Assembly: GCF_963924675.1 (NCBI RefSeq)
Contig: NC_089226.1
Coordinates: forward strand, 44,285,124-44,349,123
Length of the DNA: 64,000 nt
Source of the DNA: Phocoena phocoena
Taxonomy: Eukaryota > Chordata > Mammalia > Artiodactyla > Phocoenidae
Reading direction: 5' to 3'
Position 1 is the first letter of the stretch; the number at the start of each line of letters is the position of its first letter. Of the stretch, positions 24,290 through 36,124 are shown piece after piece. The position numbers were made by a program, and so were the translations under genes. The notes below the pieces were generated by a model. It searched no databases. It had not been told where the DNA came from and saw only the letters and a program-made list of their open reading frames with translations.

Positions 24290-24870
24290 TTAATAGTAGA
24301 ATTTAATTAAAAAAATATGAACTCAAATTAAAGAGTAAGTGTGCCTAAAGGAGAGAAAAATAAAGTATGCTTTCTTGGATTTGTGGACTGTAGGGTACAG
24401 CCACCTCTGTTTGAATTTTCTTAGTTCCTCTCCAAGTGTGTTGTAAGAACTGTCAGAGTGGTGAAAAGAAAATGCAGAGTAGAGGTCAGCTAAACATCTG
24501 ATTCGATCTACTTTAATAAATATGAGGATAAAATCCACATCCTGTTTCTCAGCCATACTTGTTAACCACTGTACTCACAAATGTTTAACGTCTGGCTATT
24601 CAGTAGCCTGGAAAGGGTGAGTCATCATCAAGTGTAGATTTTCAGTATTTTGTGGAAATTGCTCACCTTTTGTTAGTGATGGATTTACTGCAGTGCAGCG
24701 TTTCAGCTTTGTACTCTGTTCTCAGCCTGATGGTGTGACTCTGTCCAGGCTAGAGTACAGGTCCCCTGGCTTTTTATGGTTGATCGATGACCAGTGGGGC
24801 TCTTCTAAAAGGAGTTAAGATTAACCTAGGCAAACAGTTTTCTGTATCCAGTAAAAATGGAAATAAGAAA
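24290..24870. other. Unassigned intronic sequence
   Basis: I see no gene or recognisable repeat. The 77-codon minus frame at 24323-24556 is unrecognised. Confidence 0.45.
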
Positions 24871-24874
24871 TAGT

Positions 24875-25140
24875 CTTTCAACAAATATTTATCTAACACC
24901 TTAATATGTATCAGATAGTGTTCTGCATCCTGGTGGCACAATACCCATCTACTAGGAGGAGGGAGAGGGGTGGATAGACAAATGTATATAACAGTAAAAA
25001 TATAATATTATAGATTCCATGAGAGCGTAGCACAGAGTGTACTAGGAGTACCCAGCAGGGCCATCTATTCCAGATTTGGCAGGAAGAAAGAAAGAAAGAG
25101 GAGGGATCAAGGAAGCCTTCCCTAGGGATGACTCTAGAGA
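24875..25140 (-). mobile_element. LINE-2 3' region, antisense
   Basis: CAACAAATATTTATCTAACA, then CAGATAGTGTTCTGCATCCT and AAGGAAGCCTTCCCTAGG follow the antisense L2 3' end. Confidence 0.7.
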
Positions 25141-25479
25141 TAGTGACTATCTAATCCTAGAAATGTGGGATCAGTATTAGAGTGATAGATTATCAGGGCA
25201 GATAGCTTTTCGTTATAACTATTTCTAAGGTAGAACTGAGGATTCTTCCTTTCTCCACACTCCATTTTTCCCTTCTCTTCTTTTCTGTTTCCTGTCTCAC
25301 TTCTTCCCTCCCTGTCTCTTTCTCTTCCTCTTTCTTTTCCTCCCTTTCTCCCTCTTTCCTTCGTTATGAATTCATGAGTACAGCATTGTATTAATCAGAT
25401 TCTTGGTTCATGACCCACTGTCATCATTGAACAGTTTCTGGCTCTCATTCATTCACTGATTTATGATGCTATAATGAAT

Positions 25480-26235
25480 ACATATGACTTTATTAACAAT
25501 TTCTTTCACCTGCCTTTTTGCTTTTCTCCTATTTCATCCCCTCACTCCTTCTAAAAGGTAACCATTGTCCTGAATTGTGTACATCATCCCTTTTTCCACT
25601 GATTTTCTTTGTTTCATATATAACATACCCAAATAACACATTGCTTAGTTTTTAACTCAACAAAAAATAATATTCTTCTATATGTAATCTGCTGGTATTT
25701 TTTTCACTCAACATCATACTAGTATGATTCACTGTGTTTTTATTTGTAACTGAATTCATTGTTTCACTTCAACGAATATTCTATTGTGTGAATATACCAC
25801 AAACTATCCATTCTCCTGTTCCTAGGCAATTGAGTTGTTTCCATTTATGTTGTTCTGACCAGTGCTGCTATGAATATTCTTTTTCTTCTGCCTGAGACAT
25901 ATTTGAAAGTTTCTGCAGAGTATATACCTAGCGAAGGAAATATTGGCTCATAGGGTATGCAAAAGTTAAACTTAAAAGATAATACGGAATTGTTTTCCAA
26001 AGCTATTGCACCAACTTGCATTTCCGCCAGAATTATATAAGAGCTTATGTTGATACAATCCTAACACTTGGTCTTGTGAGATTAATTTCTGTCAATTGAA
26101 TGCCACATAATGTGAATGCTATCTTATGGTGTGTGGTTTTAATTCTCATTTCCCAGGTTACTAATGAGTTTGTGCATCTCTTGGTATATTTATTGGTCAT
26201 ATATGTTTCCTCTAACCTTTCAATTATAAGATTTT
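25480..26235 (-). mobile_element. Old LINE-1 (L1M type) 3' region, antisense
   Basis: AGGCAATTGAGTTGTTTCCA, AGTGCTGCTATGAATATTC, TTGCACCAACTTGCATTTCC and GTTACTAATGAGTTTGTGCA keep the order of an antisense L1 ORF2/3' UTR. It ends about 260 bp before NOX4 exon 13. Confidence 0.75.
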
Positions 26236-26237
26236 AA

Positions 26238-26276
26238 TATTAGTTTATACTAATTTGTTATTAGTATAAACTAATA
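26238..26276. repeat. Perfect 17-bp inverted repeat with 5-nt loop
   Basis: Arm TATTAGTTTATACTAAT at 26238-26254 is exactly complementary to 26260-26276; the loop is TTGTT. It lies 220 bp upstream of the exon 13 acceptor. Confidence 0.97.
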
Positions 26277-26496
26277 CTAAATACTTGTTATTTTTATATA
26301 TGCAGTTGTTATGACATCTTAATTAGAAAAATATGCATAGTCATTAAAGTGAAATAAAAACCTATTTTGGTAGTACATAAAATGTACAAGATATGCAGTC
26401 AAAATAGTTAACAAATTAAAAGAATAGGAAATAATTCTATTTTGAAATTCTTTTATGACTTTTTTCATAGCCTGTTGTTTATTTTTCTTTTGACAG

Positions 26497-26578
26497 AACG
26501 ATTTCGAGATTTACTCCTTCCTCCATCTAGTCAAGACTCCGAGATTCTGCCCTTCATTCAATCTAGAAATTATCCCAA
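26497..26578 (+). CDS. NOX4: NOX4 exon (probably exon 13), residues ~380-406
   Basis: NADPH oxidase 4 is a membrane flavocytochrome that moves electrons from NADPH through FAD and two haems to O2, giving mainly hydrogen peroxide; it pairs with p22phox. This 82-bp exon follows a pyrimidine-rich tract ending TTTGACAG and is followed by donor GTAAGC. The first two bases (AA) finish a codon begun in the previous exon. The next 26 codons read RFRDLLLPPSSQDSEI then LPFIQSRNYP, which I recognise as the NOX4 stretch between the FAD-binding module and the NADPH-binding domain. The last two bases (AA) join G of the next exon to give Lys. The preceding exon, expected to end in a sequence like GDWT, was not found in the 26.5 kb upstream, so it probably lies left of the window. 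Residue numbers assume a 578-residue protein. Confidence 0.95.
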
Positions 26579-26843
26579 GTAAGCAATAGGAGTTCTCTAG
26601 GTATTGTGAAGGGAATGGGCATAATGATGGGCGAGCTTTGGGAGGGCAAAGAAAAAATTTTTCCATTTTAGGATTTCTGAAAAGGCCTGAAAAACCTAAC
26701 CTAACTAACTAGAGCATCTCCTGCACTATAATGTCTCAAGCTCTTCACAGCTAATCCCTCATCTGGTTTCCTGTTTTCTATCCTTTAAATGTAAGGATTC
26801 ATTTATATATATATTTTTGTTGTTGTTGTTGTTTCGTTTTGTT

Positions 26844-27041
26844 TTTTGCAGTACGCGGGCCTCTCACTGTTGTGGCCTCTCCCATTGCGGAGCACAGGCT
26901 CCGGGCGCGCAGGCTCAGCGGCCATGGCTCACGGGCCCAGCCGCTCCGCAGCATGTGGGATCCTCCCGGACCAGGGCACGAACCCGTGTCCCCTGCATCG
27001 GCAGGCGGACTCCCAACCACTGCGCCACCAGGGAAGCCCCT
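26844..27041 (-). mobile_element. CHR-2-like SINE, antisense, joined to L1
   Basis: It runs from a T-rich tail (GTT repeats) and GCAGTACGCGGGCCTCTCAC to CCACCAGGGAAGCCCC. Its head abuts L1 sequence directly, while no L1 continues on the other side. Confidence 0.95.
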
Positions 27042-27602
27042 ATTTTTAGTTTTTTAAGGAACCTCCATACTGTTCTCCATAGTGGCTCTATCAATTTACA
27101 TTCCCACCAACAGTGCAAGAGGGTTCCCTTTTCTCCACACCCCCTCCAGCATTTATTGTTTGTAGATTTTTTGATGATGGCCATTCTGACCGGTGTGAGA
27201 TGATATCTCATTGTAGTTTTGATTTGCATCTCTCTAATGATTAGTGATGTTGAGCATCCTTTCATGTGTTTGTTGGCAGTCTGTATATCTTCTTTGGAGA
27301 AATGTCTATTTAGGTCTTCTGCCCATGTTTGGATTGGGTCGTTTGATTTTTTGATATTGAGCTGCATGAGCTGCTTGTAAATTTTGGAGATTAATCCTTT
27401 GTCAGTTGCTTCATTTGCAAGTATTTTCTCCCATTCTGAGGGTTGTCTTTTGGTCTTGTTTATGGTTTCCTTTGCTGTACAAAAGCTTTGAAGTTTCATT
27501 AGGTCCCATTTGTTTATTTTTGTTTTTATTTCCATTTCTCTAGGAGGTGGGTCAAAAAGGATCTTGCCGTGATTTATGTCATAGAGTGTTCTGCCTATGT
27601 TA
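27042..27602 (-). mobile_element. LINE-1 ORF2 C-terminal fragment, antisense
   Basis: The minus strand encodes the ORF2 end: [35 protein letters not shown], then the Cys-rich [18 protein letters not shown]. The frame is open over the whole fragment and runs on into the SINE. The L1 3' UTR and tail are absent. The right edge at about 27602 is a typical 5' truncation. Confidence 0.93.
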
Positions 27603-28635
27603 ATAAGTGGTTTTCAAAATAACCACATGCTAGATATGATTTTAGGAATTTATTCTTCTTTAGCATCTTGATAACTCTTTCTTAAATGGGATAGACTTTT
27701 TCTTAGATGCCACAAATGTATTAATTGGTTGAAGCAATGTGCCTCATCTTCCCAGAGAATAAGGAAGTACCAGGTTTTTATTAGGTATTCTCTTCCCTAA
27801 AAGCTGATGTACGCTGGTGTCTTGATCCTTCCTGTGGAAGCTTGGAGTACCCTCTACTTTTTGAGTAATCTAACTCTCTTTACTAGCTAGTATGCAACAG
27901 GCTAAAGAATGAATAAATTATTATCTGAAATAGAAAAAACGGTCACCAAATTAAAGAATTAGAGCTTGGTTTACAAATATTTAATCAAAACTCATCATGG
28001 TGCTAAGTGATTCATTCTTTGATCAGTTTGGCAGTTTATTCAAGTATTTACTGAACCTCACCTGAGTTAGTTTTTCCCTGATTTCATAGCTATGATAATA
28101 TTTACTTAATTCTGGTCACAAAATAAATACATAATCTGAATTAACTGTTCATTGTTTCAGATATTAATCCAGGTTTAATCTCTAGCAGTAATCTTCCAAT
28201 CTCTTCCCAGTACTCACAGGGACACACATGTACTTGGAGAAGCCTTGCGTGGGTACATTACTCATGTTCATGTTGGCAGGGAGCATGGAGGTGCCTGAAG
28301 AGATCCATGCATGTCTATCAGTATTTTTGCCCACAGCTGCTATTTGCAGGGGCCAGTGCCTCTTAGGCTTACTGTCTGACTGACACCATTGTTTAAAGGA
28401 GACTTACAATGTTTCTCAACTCGTAATCTGTCTGCAGTTGTTTCCCTAGGTTTCCTTAGCTTTACAAGTATCCTTCTTGTTCTTAGATTTCTTTTCTGAT
28501 AGTGATGTGATCCATTCTAATATTTAACAGACATCATGTGACATCCTTTGTCAGTGTCTAACCCTTGGAGTAGATATACTTTTTGACATCTGCAGATTAA
28601 AGAAATAAATATCATCCACTGATGCCACACACACC
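27603..28635. other. Unassigned sequence in NOX4 intron 13
   Basis: I see no gene or recognisable repeat. Confidence 0.45.
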
Positions 28636-28639
28636 GTAT

Positions 28640-28860
28640 TACAGCAGTTCAGTGTGCAGACTCTGAAGCAGATTGCCTTCCCTGCTGACTTGGTGACCTG
28701 GGTGACCTAACCCTCTGTGCCTCTGTTCCACCTGTGTGAAAGGAGGAAGATAATAATACTTACCACTCAAGCACGATACAAAGATTAAATGAAGTAATAA
28801 AATATTTTGAACTGAGCTTGACACAGTAAATACTGCATTTTAGCTGCAGATGTTATTTAT
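28640..28860 (+). mobile_element. MIR SINE, sense
   Basis: TGCAGACTCTGAAGCAGATT, GTGACCTAACCCTCTGTGCC, AAGATAATAATACTTACC and AGATTAAATGAAGTAAT follow the MIR order. Confidence 0.85.
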
Positions 28861-29861
28861 TGCTATTCATTTAAAATTGCATCTAGAATTAACTAGATTT
28901 GCATGTTTCCAAACACCATAGGAAATAGGTTGTTCATTTATCTTGCAGGATAGCTTTTATGTCAAGATACTTTCGTCCCCCCACCCTTATTAATATTTAG
29001 GGAAGTACTATTTATTCAATATTTCTAAATTACTGCGAGATGCTGATGTGAGGCACCACTTAGGTGACCACTTAACATCTTTATGAGCTTCAGTTTTCTG
29101 AACTATCAAATGAAAATATGCTAATTAAAGGTTTCTGGGGCTGAAAATATTTACATAAAATTCTGGATTAAATACAATTAGTTTATTTAAGTTACAGAAT
29201 ATTAACTATTTTCATCTTCCCATAGCTGATTTAATGTCTAGTTTGGCAGAATTTTAGGAGATGCTGGGGGAAATAGAAGGGATAATATAATTCTGTTTGT
29301 GCTGTGCCTAGGCAGTGTTGAGTTGGTCCAGGAAAGAGCATAGGAGCAAAAACTCTGTGCATGTTAACAATGCCCACTTAAAGAATGTTGCGGTAGAAGA
29401 GAAAGTTGTGGTAAGGGCCAATTAGTAAATACAGGTGGGCAGGGAATCTGTGTGTCTAGACCTAATTTAAACTAATTTTGTATTATTCATGGTTTTTAAT
29501 ACTCTCATTTTTTTCCTCTCATTTATATTCATTCTCAGATATACTCTCATTTATTCATTATTGAAGATAACTAAAATCAAGGAATTTGTAATTTTGTGAC
29601 ACAAAGATTTCTAGAAAGCTGAAAGTTTAATCAAGCCGTTAGTATTTGTTGCTTTTATTCACAATGCCGTATACCTATTTATATTAAGATTTTTTTTTAG
29701 TAATTGTTTGAGAGTTTAATTTATTTGTATGTCGCTAAAATTTCAGCAGCTAGATCTGCTTTATAGTAAATGACATTATGTTTTTATATTAATAAACATA
29801 GAATTGGCTGCTGAATTCTACCAGATAAGGTTTTGGCACTTACAGATATAACCATATAATT
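28861..29861. other. Unassigned sequence in NOX4 intron 13
   Basis: It is AT-rich. Nothing recognisable. Confidence 0.45.
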
Positions 29862-30617
29862 TTTTTAACAACTTTATTGGAGTATAATTGCTTTACAATG
29901 TTGTGTTAGTTTCTGCTGTATAACAAAGTGAATCAGCTATATGTATACATATATCCCCATATCCCCTCCCTCTTGCGTCTCCCTCCCACTCTCCCTATCC
30001 CACCGCTCTAGGTGGTCACAAAGCACAGAGCTGATCTCCCTGTGCTATGCGGCTGCTTCCCACTAGCTAACTATTTTACATTTGGTAGTGTATATATGTC
30101 CATGCCACTCTCTCACTTCGTCCCAGCTTACCATTTCCACTCCCCGTGTTCTCAAGTCCATCTTCTACCTCTGCGTCTTTATTCCTGTCCTGCCCCTACG
30201 TTCATCAGAACCCTTTTTTTTTTTTTTAGATTCCATATATATGTGTTAGTATACGGTATGTGTTTTTCTCTTTCTGACTTACTTCACTCTGTATGACAGA
30301 CTCTAGGTCCATCCACCTTACTACAAATAACTCAATTTTGTTTCTTTTTGTGGCTGAGTAATATTCCATTGTATATATGTGCCACATCTTCTTTATCCAT
30401 TCATCCGTTGATGGACACTTAGGTTGCTTCCATGTCCTGGCTATTGTAAACAGAGCTGCAATGAATATTGTGGTACCTTTCTCTTTTTGAGTTATGGTTT
30501 TCTCGGGGTATATGCCCAGTAGTGGGATTGCTGGGTCGTATGGTAGTTCTATTTTTAGTTATTTAAGGAACCTCCATACTGTTCTCCATGGTGGCTGTAT
30601 CAAATGACATTCCCACT
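29862..30617 (-). mobile_element. LINE-1 3' end, antisense, 5'-truncated
   Basis: It starts with the antisense 3' end (TTTTTTAACAACTTTATTGG, TTACAATGTTGTGTTAG) and carries the 3' UTR pattern (CATGCCACTCTCTCACTTCG, GATGGACACTTAGGTTGC). It breaks off in ORF2 near CCTCCATACTGTTCTCC. The left T run is the reversed A-tail. Confidence 0.93.
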
Positions 30618-32028
30618 ACATTAAGAGTCTTCTGATTCTTTTACTGACTCATTGAATATAGACTCCATTTGTGAGAAATACATTTTAAGAGCTAAAATAT
30701 GGGTTAAGAAGTGACTTATTTGCCCTATATTACATGGTGTCACAGAGTGATATTTACAGAGGATAATGTAGCTGACCTTCTTTAAGTGAGACTCAGCTAC
30801 ACTGGTTAATATAAGCTGATGAATGGACTGTGGTAATTTGGATTGGGAGTGGGTTCTCTAGTGAGCATAGTGTCCCTATAATTTTGAGCATCTTATAGAG
30901 ACACCTAACAGATAATGAAATGTGGAAAAGGGTGTCTTTTATTTAGGGAAAGAATTCATGAAGAGAACTGACTAGTTCTTGAAATGTGTGTGCACGTGTG
31001 TTTTTTAAGGGTAAGCCATTTTTGAAAAAGCGTTACCTGCAATGATGCTGGGGAACATTGTTCTAAATTATAATCATGCTAATTAGTCACATTCTTACAT
31101 TCCTGAATTCAAAGTTGACCCATTGCCCAAACCGGGCACATCCATTCTCATCAGAATGTCATAGAAGACATTGCACCATGAAAATTCGCAGAGCAGGAAT
31201 AGATGTGTCAGAAATAGATAGATGAGTGAAAAGCAGGAAATGAATGCGTACTTAATATAAAGTAAATATTGATTCATAGGTTAGAGGAAAGAAATGGAGA
31301 TAATGAGCTTAAGTTTTGTTGCTCATTTCTTAGCTGTCATCATCATTATTAACTGTGAAGGCTTTAGGTTTATAATGTATTTAGAATAGAGGGTAGCTAT
31401 AAATATTCTTATCCTTGTAAATACAGCTTTGGGATGTAAAACGGTTGAAGACATTTGGCATAATTTTACTCACAAATGACTTGCAACCATGTTGGCAATT
31501 AGGCCAGCAAAACGTATTCCAATGGCTCTGAAAGTTTAACCATAACACATATAAAAATATTGTGGAAAACAGGAATAAAATGTCACGTATCTCTATTTCG
31601 TTTTCATAAAGATCAAATTCTCTGGAATGCTTAATGTCAGAACTGTTTAGAGAGGGGAATACTATTTATGACAAAATTCAGAGCTCTTTCTTTTTGGCTT
31701 GGTTCGCCACCAGAGGACAACCTTGATTATTTGGACAATAAAAGCAATGTCTCAACTTAATGTCATTTCCAATGGGCTGTTTAAAAATGGCTTAAAACAG
31801 TGATATTGAGTAATATACTTAAATTGCAGAGCCTCAGATGACCTTTCCAGATGTCATCTATTCTCCAAATTGTCTTCCTTTCTCTTCCCAAAGAAAGTTT
31901 TGAGTTCCTCTTCCTCCAGAGACCCTCCCTCCAGAGACCCTCCCTCCCACTTCAGTAATTTTTGTTCAATCTGCACATTTGTAATATATTTGTTACCTGA
32001 GTGAAGTTATTCTCATTCATAAGAAAAA
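30618..32028. other. Unassigned sequence in NOX4 intron 13
   Basis: No gene or known repeat was recognised. A short tandem duplication of CCAGAGACCCTCCCT lies near 31915-31947. Confidence 0.45.
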
Positions 32029-32029
32029 A

Positions 32030-32278
32030 TAGCAACATTTAACACTTTTTACATGCCAGGATTGTGTTATGTGCTTTATATGCATTATTTCATTTAATCT
32101 TTACCATCCCCTATGAGTTAGGTAGGACCATCTTCCCAATTTTACAGATTTTACAGATTAAGGGACTGAAATTTAAAGGGGTTAAGTGACTTATCCAAAG
32201 TCACATGGCAGAGCTGGGTCTCAAACCCAGGTCTGTTTGGCCCCCAAATTATACCTAATTGTGCTATACTGCCTCTCA
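32030..32278 (-). mobile_element. MIR SINE, antisense, near full length
   Basis: TATTTCATTTAATCTTTACC, CAATTTTACAGATT, GTTAAGTGACTTATCC, GGCAGAGCTGGGTCTCAAAC and ATACTGCCTC follow the reverse MIR order. Confidence 0.92.
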
Positions 32279-32294
32279 TTTATTCATCTGTCCA

Positions 32295-32500
32295 TTTTTC
32301 CATTCTTCAAATATTTATTCAAAAACTACATGCACCAGAAGCACTCATAATTACTGAAAATACAAAAATGATTAGGACATAGTATATGGCTTTGTGGGAC
32401 CTAGAGTCCCATTGGGGAAAAGCAGAATCAGAGTTTAATGGAGAAATTAATTATAGCAATATAATAAGTCCTATAAATTATAGAGAAGTACTAAATTCAA
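32295..32500 (-). mobile_element. LINE-2 3' region, antisense, decayed
   Basis: TCAAATATTTATTCAAAAAC followed by ATAATAAGTCCTATAAATTA fits a worn antisense L2 end. Confidence 0.5.
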
Positions 32501-32954
32501 TCGGAGAAGAGAAGATAAAGTGTCTTCCTGTCTAGGCAATTCATGTAAAGTTTAATTTTCCCTTTGGGGAAAATCTTGACAAGTGCTATGGAACCAGATG
32601 AAGAGGCTTTTTATAGATGGAACAAAGAGTATAACAGCATATGGAACTGTGAAAGTGGGTGGTTCATTGAGAGATCATATTTCATATTCAGGAGGGAAGT
32701 GATAAAGGATCGATTCTGTCATAATAGTAATAGGGAAAAGCAGATAGATGTCTGAGAATGTTAGGAGACACAATCAGCAGAATGGGATGACTATTGAACA
32801 AAAAGAAGAGGAGGTAGAGGATGAAAGGGTGAGGGGAGGGAAGGGAAGAGGAAGGACTTTAAGGAAGGAATTCAAGCAGTTTCACTTGTATCGCATGCTG
32901 GCTTACTGTCCCCATGACTGAGGACAAGTGGGAGGTCTTTCTGAACATGATTTT
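32501..32954. other. Unassigned sequence in NOX4 intron 13
   Basis: A purine-rich stretch lies at 32800-32865 (GAGGGGAGGGAAGGGAAGAG). There is no gene. Confidence 0.45.
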
Positions 32955-33900
32955 TTCCCCCTCTATTTCAAATACAATATTAGCACTACAGGAAAAACTC
33001 CCTGTTTCTCCTTTACTCTCACATACAATACTTCTAACACCAGGTACGTGGGAGTTTTTTCCGCACCAACCAATTCTTTGACACCAGATGGGTGTCTGGC
33101 AATTCAATTCAATTCTGACACTAACCAGAGTTAGTTGCAGACCCTACAGCTTAGGGATTCAGTCCCCTAAGATTTCTCACTCCCACTTCAGATGCCAATC
33201 ACAAGTAGGAAGTTCCCAAGTTACTTACAGCGTCTGCCCAAATTAGCTACAAATCAGGGTTCCCATGATCCTCTCCTTGGATTCTGTCCTTTGCTCACAG
33301 AACTCAGGGAAACACGTACGGATTTATTATACAATAAAGGATATGAAAAAGCATACAGGTGAACAGCCAGATGAAGAGATACATAAGGTGAAGTCTGGAA
33401 GTGTCCCAAGGGCAGGAGATTCTGTCCCCATAGAGTTGGCATGCACCACCCCCTTGGCATGTAGATGTGTTCATCAACCTGGGAGCTCTCTAAACCCCTT
33501 TTTATGGAGGCTTCGTCACAGAGGCATGGTCAGTTATTAACTTCATTTCCAGCTCCTCTCCCCTCTCCAGAGAATAGTGGGGGTGGAGCTGAAACTTCCA
33601 AGCTTCTAATCATGGCCTGGCATTTCTGGTGACCAGCTGCATCCTGGAGCCCACAAAGAATTGTCTCATCAGAACAAGAGACATTCCTAGAATCAGGAAA
33701 TTCCAAGAATATAGGAACTCTGTGCCAGATGCTCCTATCATTGAGGAAATTACAAAGGTCTTAGGAGCTCTGTGTCAGGAATAAGAGTCAAAGACTAAAT
33801 ACTAGAATAAAAGATTTTCCTAGTACCCATATGTAGAAGAGTTTAGGAGCTCTGTGTCAGGAACTAGGGATGGGTGGGTAGATAGACAGATAAGTACCTT
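32955..33900. mobile_element. LTR-type retroelement copy, family not named
   Basis: The sequence is ordered like a dispersed LTR: TTGCTCACAGAACTCAGG, AAGCATACAGGTGAACAGCC, TTTATGGAGGCTTCGTCACA, TCTAATCATGGCCTGG and TTAGGAGCTCTGTGTCAGGA. The last motif occurs twice (33761-33780 and 33843-33862). I cannot assign class or orientation with certainty. No retroviral gene remains. Confidence 0.55.
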
Positions 33901-35684
33901 CCCTCTAGTGTTGCTTTGAGGAACACACAGTGCCTGGCATAATTCTACCTCTTAAAGCTTTGTGATTGTTAAATAAAATGATGTAAAGTACCTGACTTTT
34001 TGCAAATGTGAATTCTCATTAGCATCCCCATTCCCAGCTCTATTCCACCTTTTCCCAAAGCTATGCCTCACCTCAGGGCAGGGTGGTGAGGTTCTATCCC
34101 TTCATTCCAGTCTAGATCCTGCCAGAACGGACATGTTCTGCCCAACAATGATGGCTCTGGGTGATGGGATCTGATGGCACAGTGATTACTCAGGAAGGGA
34201 CTCTTTCTATTGTGGGCCTGCTTATGACGGATGCACAGCTGTTCTAGTAGTTTCCACAATCACAGCTAATCATAACATTCTTCATAATGTACATAATATT
34301 AAAGGATTACTTTCTTTCATTTTCTCATCCCTAAACTTAGGTTTTCTTTTATTTAGTAGATAATATTCCAACACCTAGCTGGCAGGAGATCTAAAAAAAT
34401 TGATATTTTTAGGATTCTTAATTCTTGACTATTTTCGAATCTAGGCAAGCATAATATCAAAATTAAGCTGATCTATCCATAGATAGTAGGTCCCAGCCCC
34501 TGAGCTGGAATTCACAAGTAAAAACCCTGCCATCAGGACTGCAAAAGCAAGTTGGACCACCCAAAAAAAAAAAAACACCGAACAGTTCTACAAAAACTGA
34601 GGCATTGCTGAAATTGTGAACATTCTGCTCAGACATTTGATAAGTCAAAGAACTCTGTTAGTGCAGGACTAATGGACAAGGAATAAGGATGCCTCCGTGC
34701 TGAGTAAGAGAATAACTGGTTCTGGACTCAAATAAGAACTGGTTCAAGGATGGGGCCAAGATGAACCTGTAGCTGGGAGGTCAGGAAGCTGAAATCTTAG
34801 AACAAGTTGAGGAAGTAAACACTTTCTAGGAGATTAAGTTAAGCATATTGGTTGGATTCTCCATCTAGTGCCTTTGAGACCATTTACTTTCTTTGTCCTG
34901 CCTCATCCTGCATTCTCAGCTGTCATACATCTTCTCAGAAATCAGCTGTTTTTAGTTTTTTAATTGTTTATTTGTCATTGACTCAGAAATTGTCTATCAG
35001 TTGAGAGAGAAAGTGGCCTGAAGTTCTTCCTTTGTTAAAAATCTTAAAATCCTATCTTAACATCCTTGGATAGAAACAACCTCCTTTTTGCATAAGGTGA
35101 TATATAGCTCCTCAACAATATTCTCAGCTCTAGAAGAGTGAGATATTATCAAAGTTAAGCCATGATTTTAGAAACAGTTTATGAACCTATAGTAAAAATG
35201 AATATTAAAAAAGCAGTTAAAAGTTAATCTATTCATAATGGTTATGGTAGTATAATTTTGATAATATACTTGTTTTATGGAACTTCTAGCCAAAGAATTT
35301 TTCTCCTTGCAGCCCCTAAATTAATTAACGGTTTCTGTTGGAAAATCTTGATTAAATGATTCAGAACTCCAAGAAACAGACATCATTCAAAGCAGTTTTT
35401 CGAACAATGTCGCTTTTATTTATGCATGAGATTGTATTATGTATTAATCACTCACTCGCTAATTACAGAGATTTCTTAGCCCTCTGCTGGTGAAGTTTTC
35501 TTCCTTAAGTTGTTCCTACAGTCTAAGCAGTGTGGACCACTACCCACCACCTCCCACCAAGTCTTAGTTTAAATGTTAAGGGCTTGCCTGGGTCACCATA
35601 TTTAAAATCCCCACCTGCACCAGCTCACTCTCTATCCTCCTACCTGCTCTTGTAGCACCATCAATGTCACATAGGATATTGTTA
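33901..35684. other. Unassigned sequence in NOX4 intron 13
   Basis: I see no gene or recognisable repeat. Confidence 0.4.
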
Positions 35685-35815
35685 GGAACACAGACTTTAC
35701 CCCAGACTTACTGACCTAGAGAATCTGGGGGTGGAGGCCAGCACTCTGTGTTTTATAGCAAGCCCTCCAAACGATTCTGATGTACACTAGCATTTGAGGA
35801 CCATTAGAGAAAGAT
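35685..35815. mobile_element. MER5A-like hAT-Charlie fragment
   Basis: GACCTAGAGAATCTGGGGGT and ACGATTCTGATGTACACTAG, ending in GAGGACCATTAGAG, match the non-autonomous MER5A transposon. Confidence 0.75.
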
Positions 35816-36124
35816 AGAAAGATTTCAAAGACTTTCTCAAGCTTTTTAACTCCCTCCCACTCCTTGTTGTTTTTATTGATATGATTACTTCCTGGGAAAG
35901 GAATAGTCTAAAACTGCAACTGTCCTTTCCAGGGAAACAGTTAATCACATTCACCTTTTTCCCAGAAACAACTGTTATATGAAGGATGGCTCTGAACCCT
36001 TCCATCCTGCAAAGCAGGAATTTCCAGGAGTTCCTTGATACAATGTGCCCTTTTCATATTTTGTTTTGCCTTTATGTGTTATCCCTAACCAAAATAATTT
36101 CTAATTGACTGTAATCATTAATAT

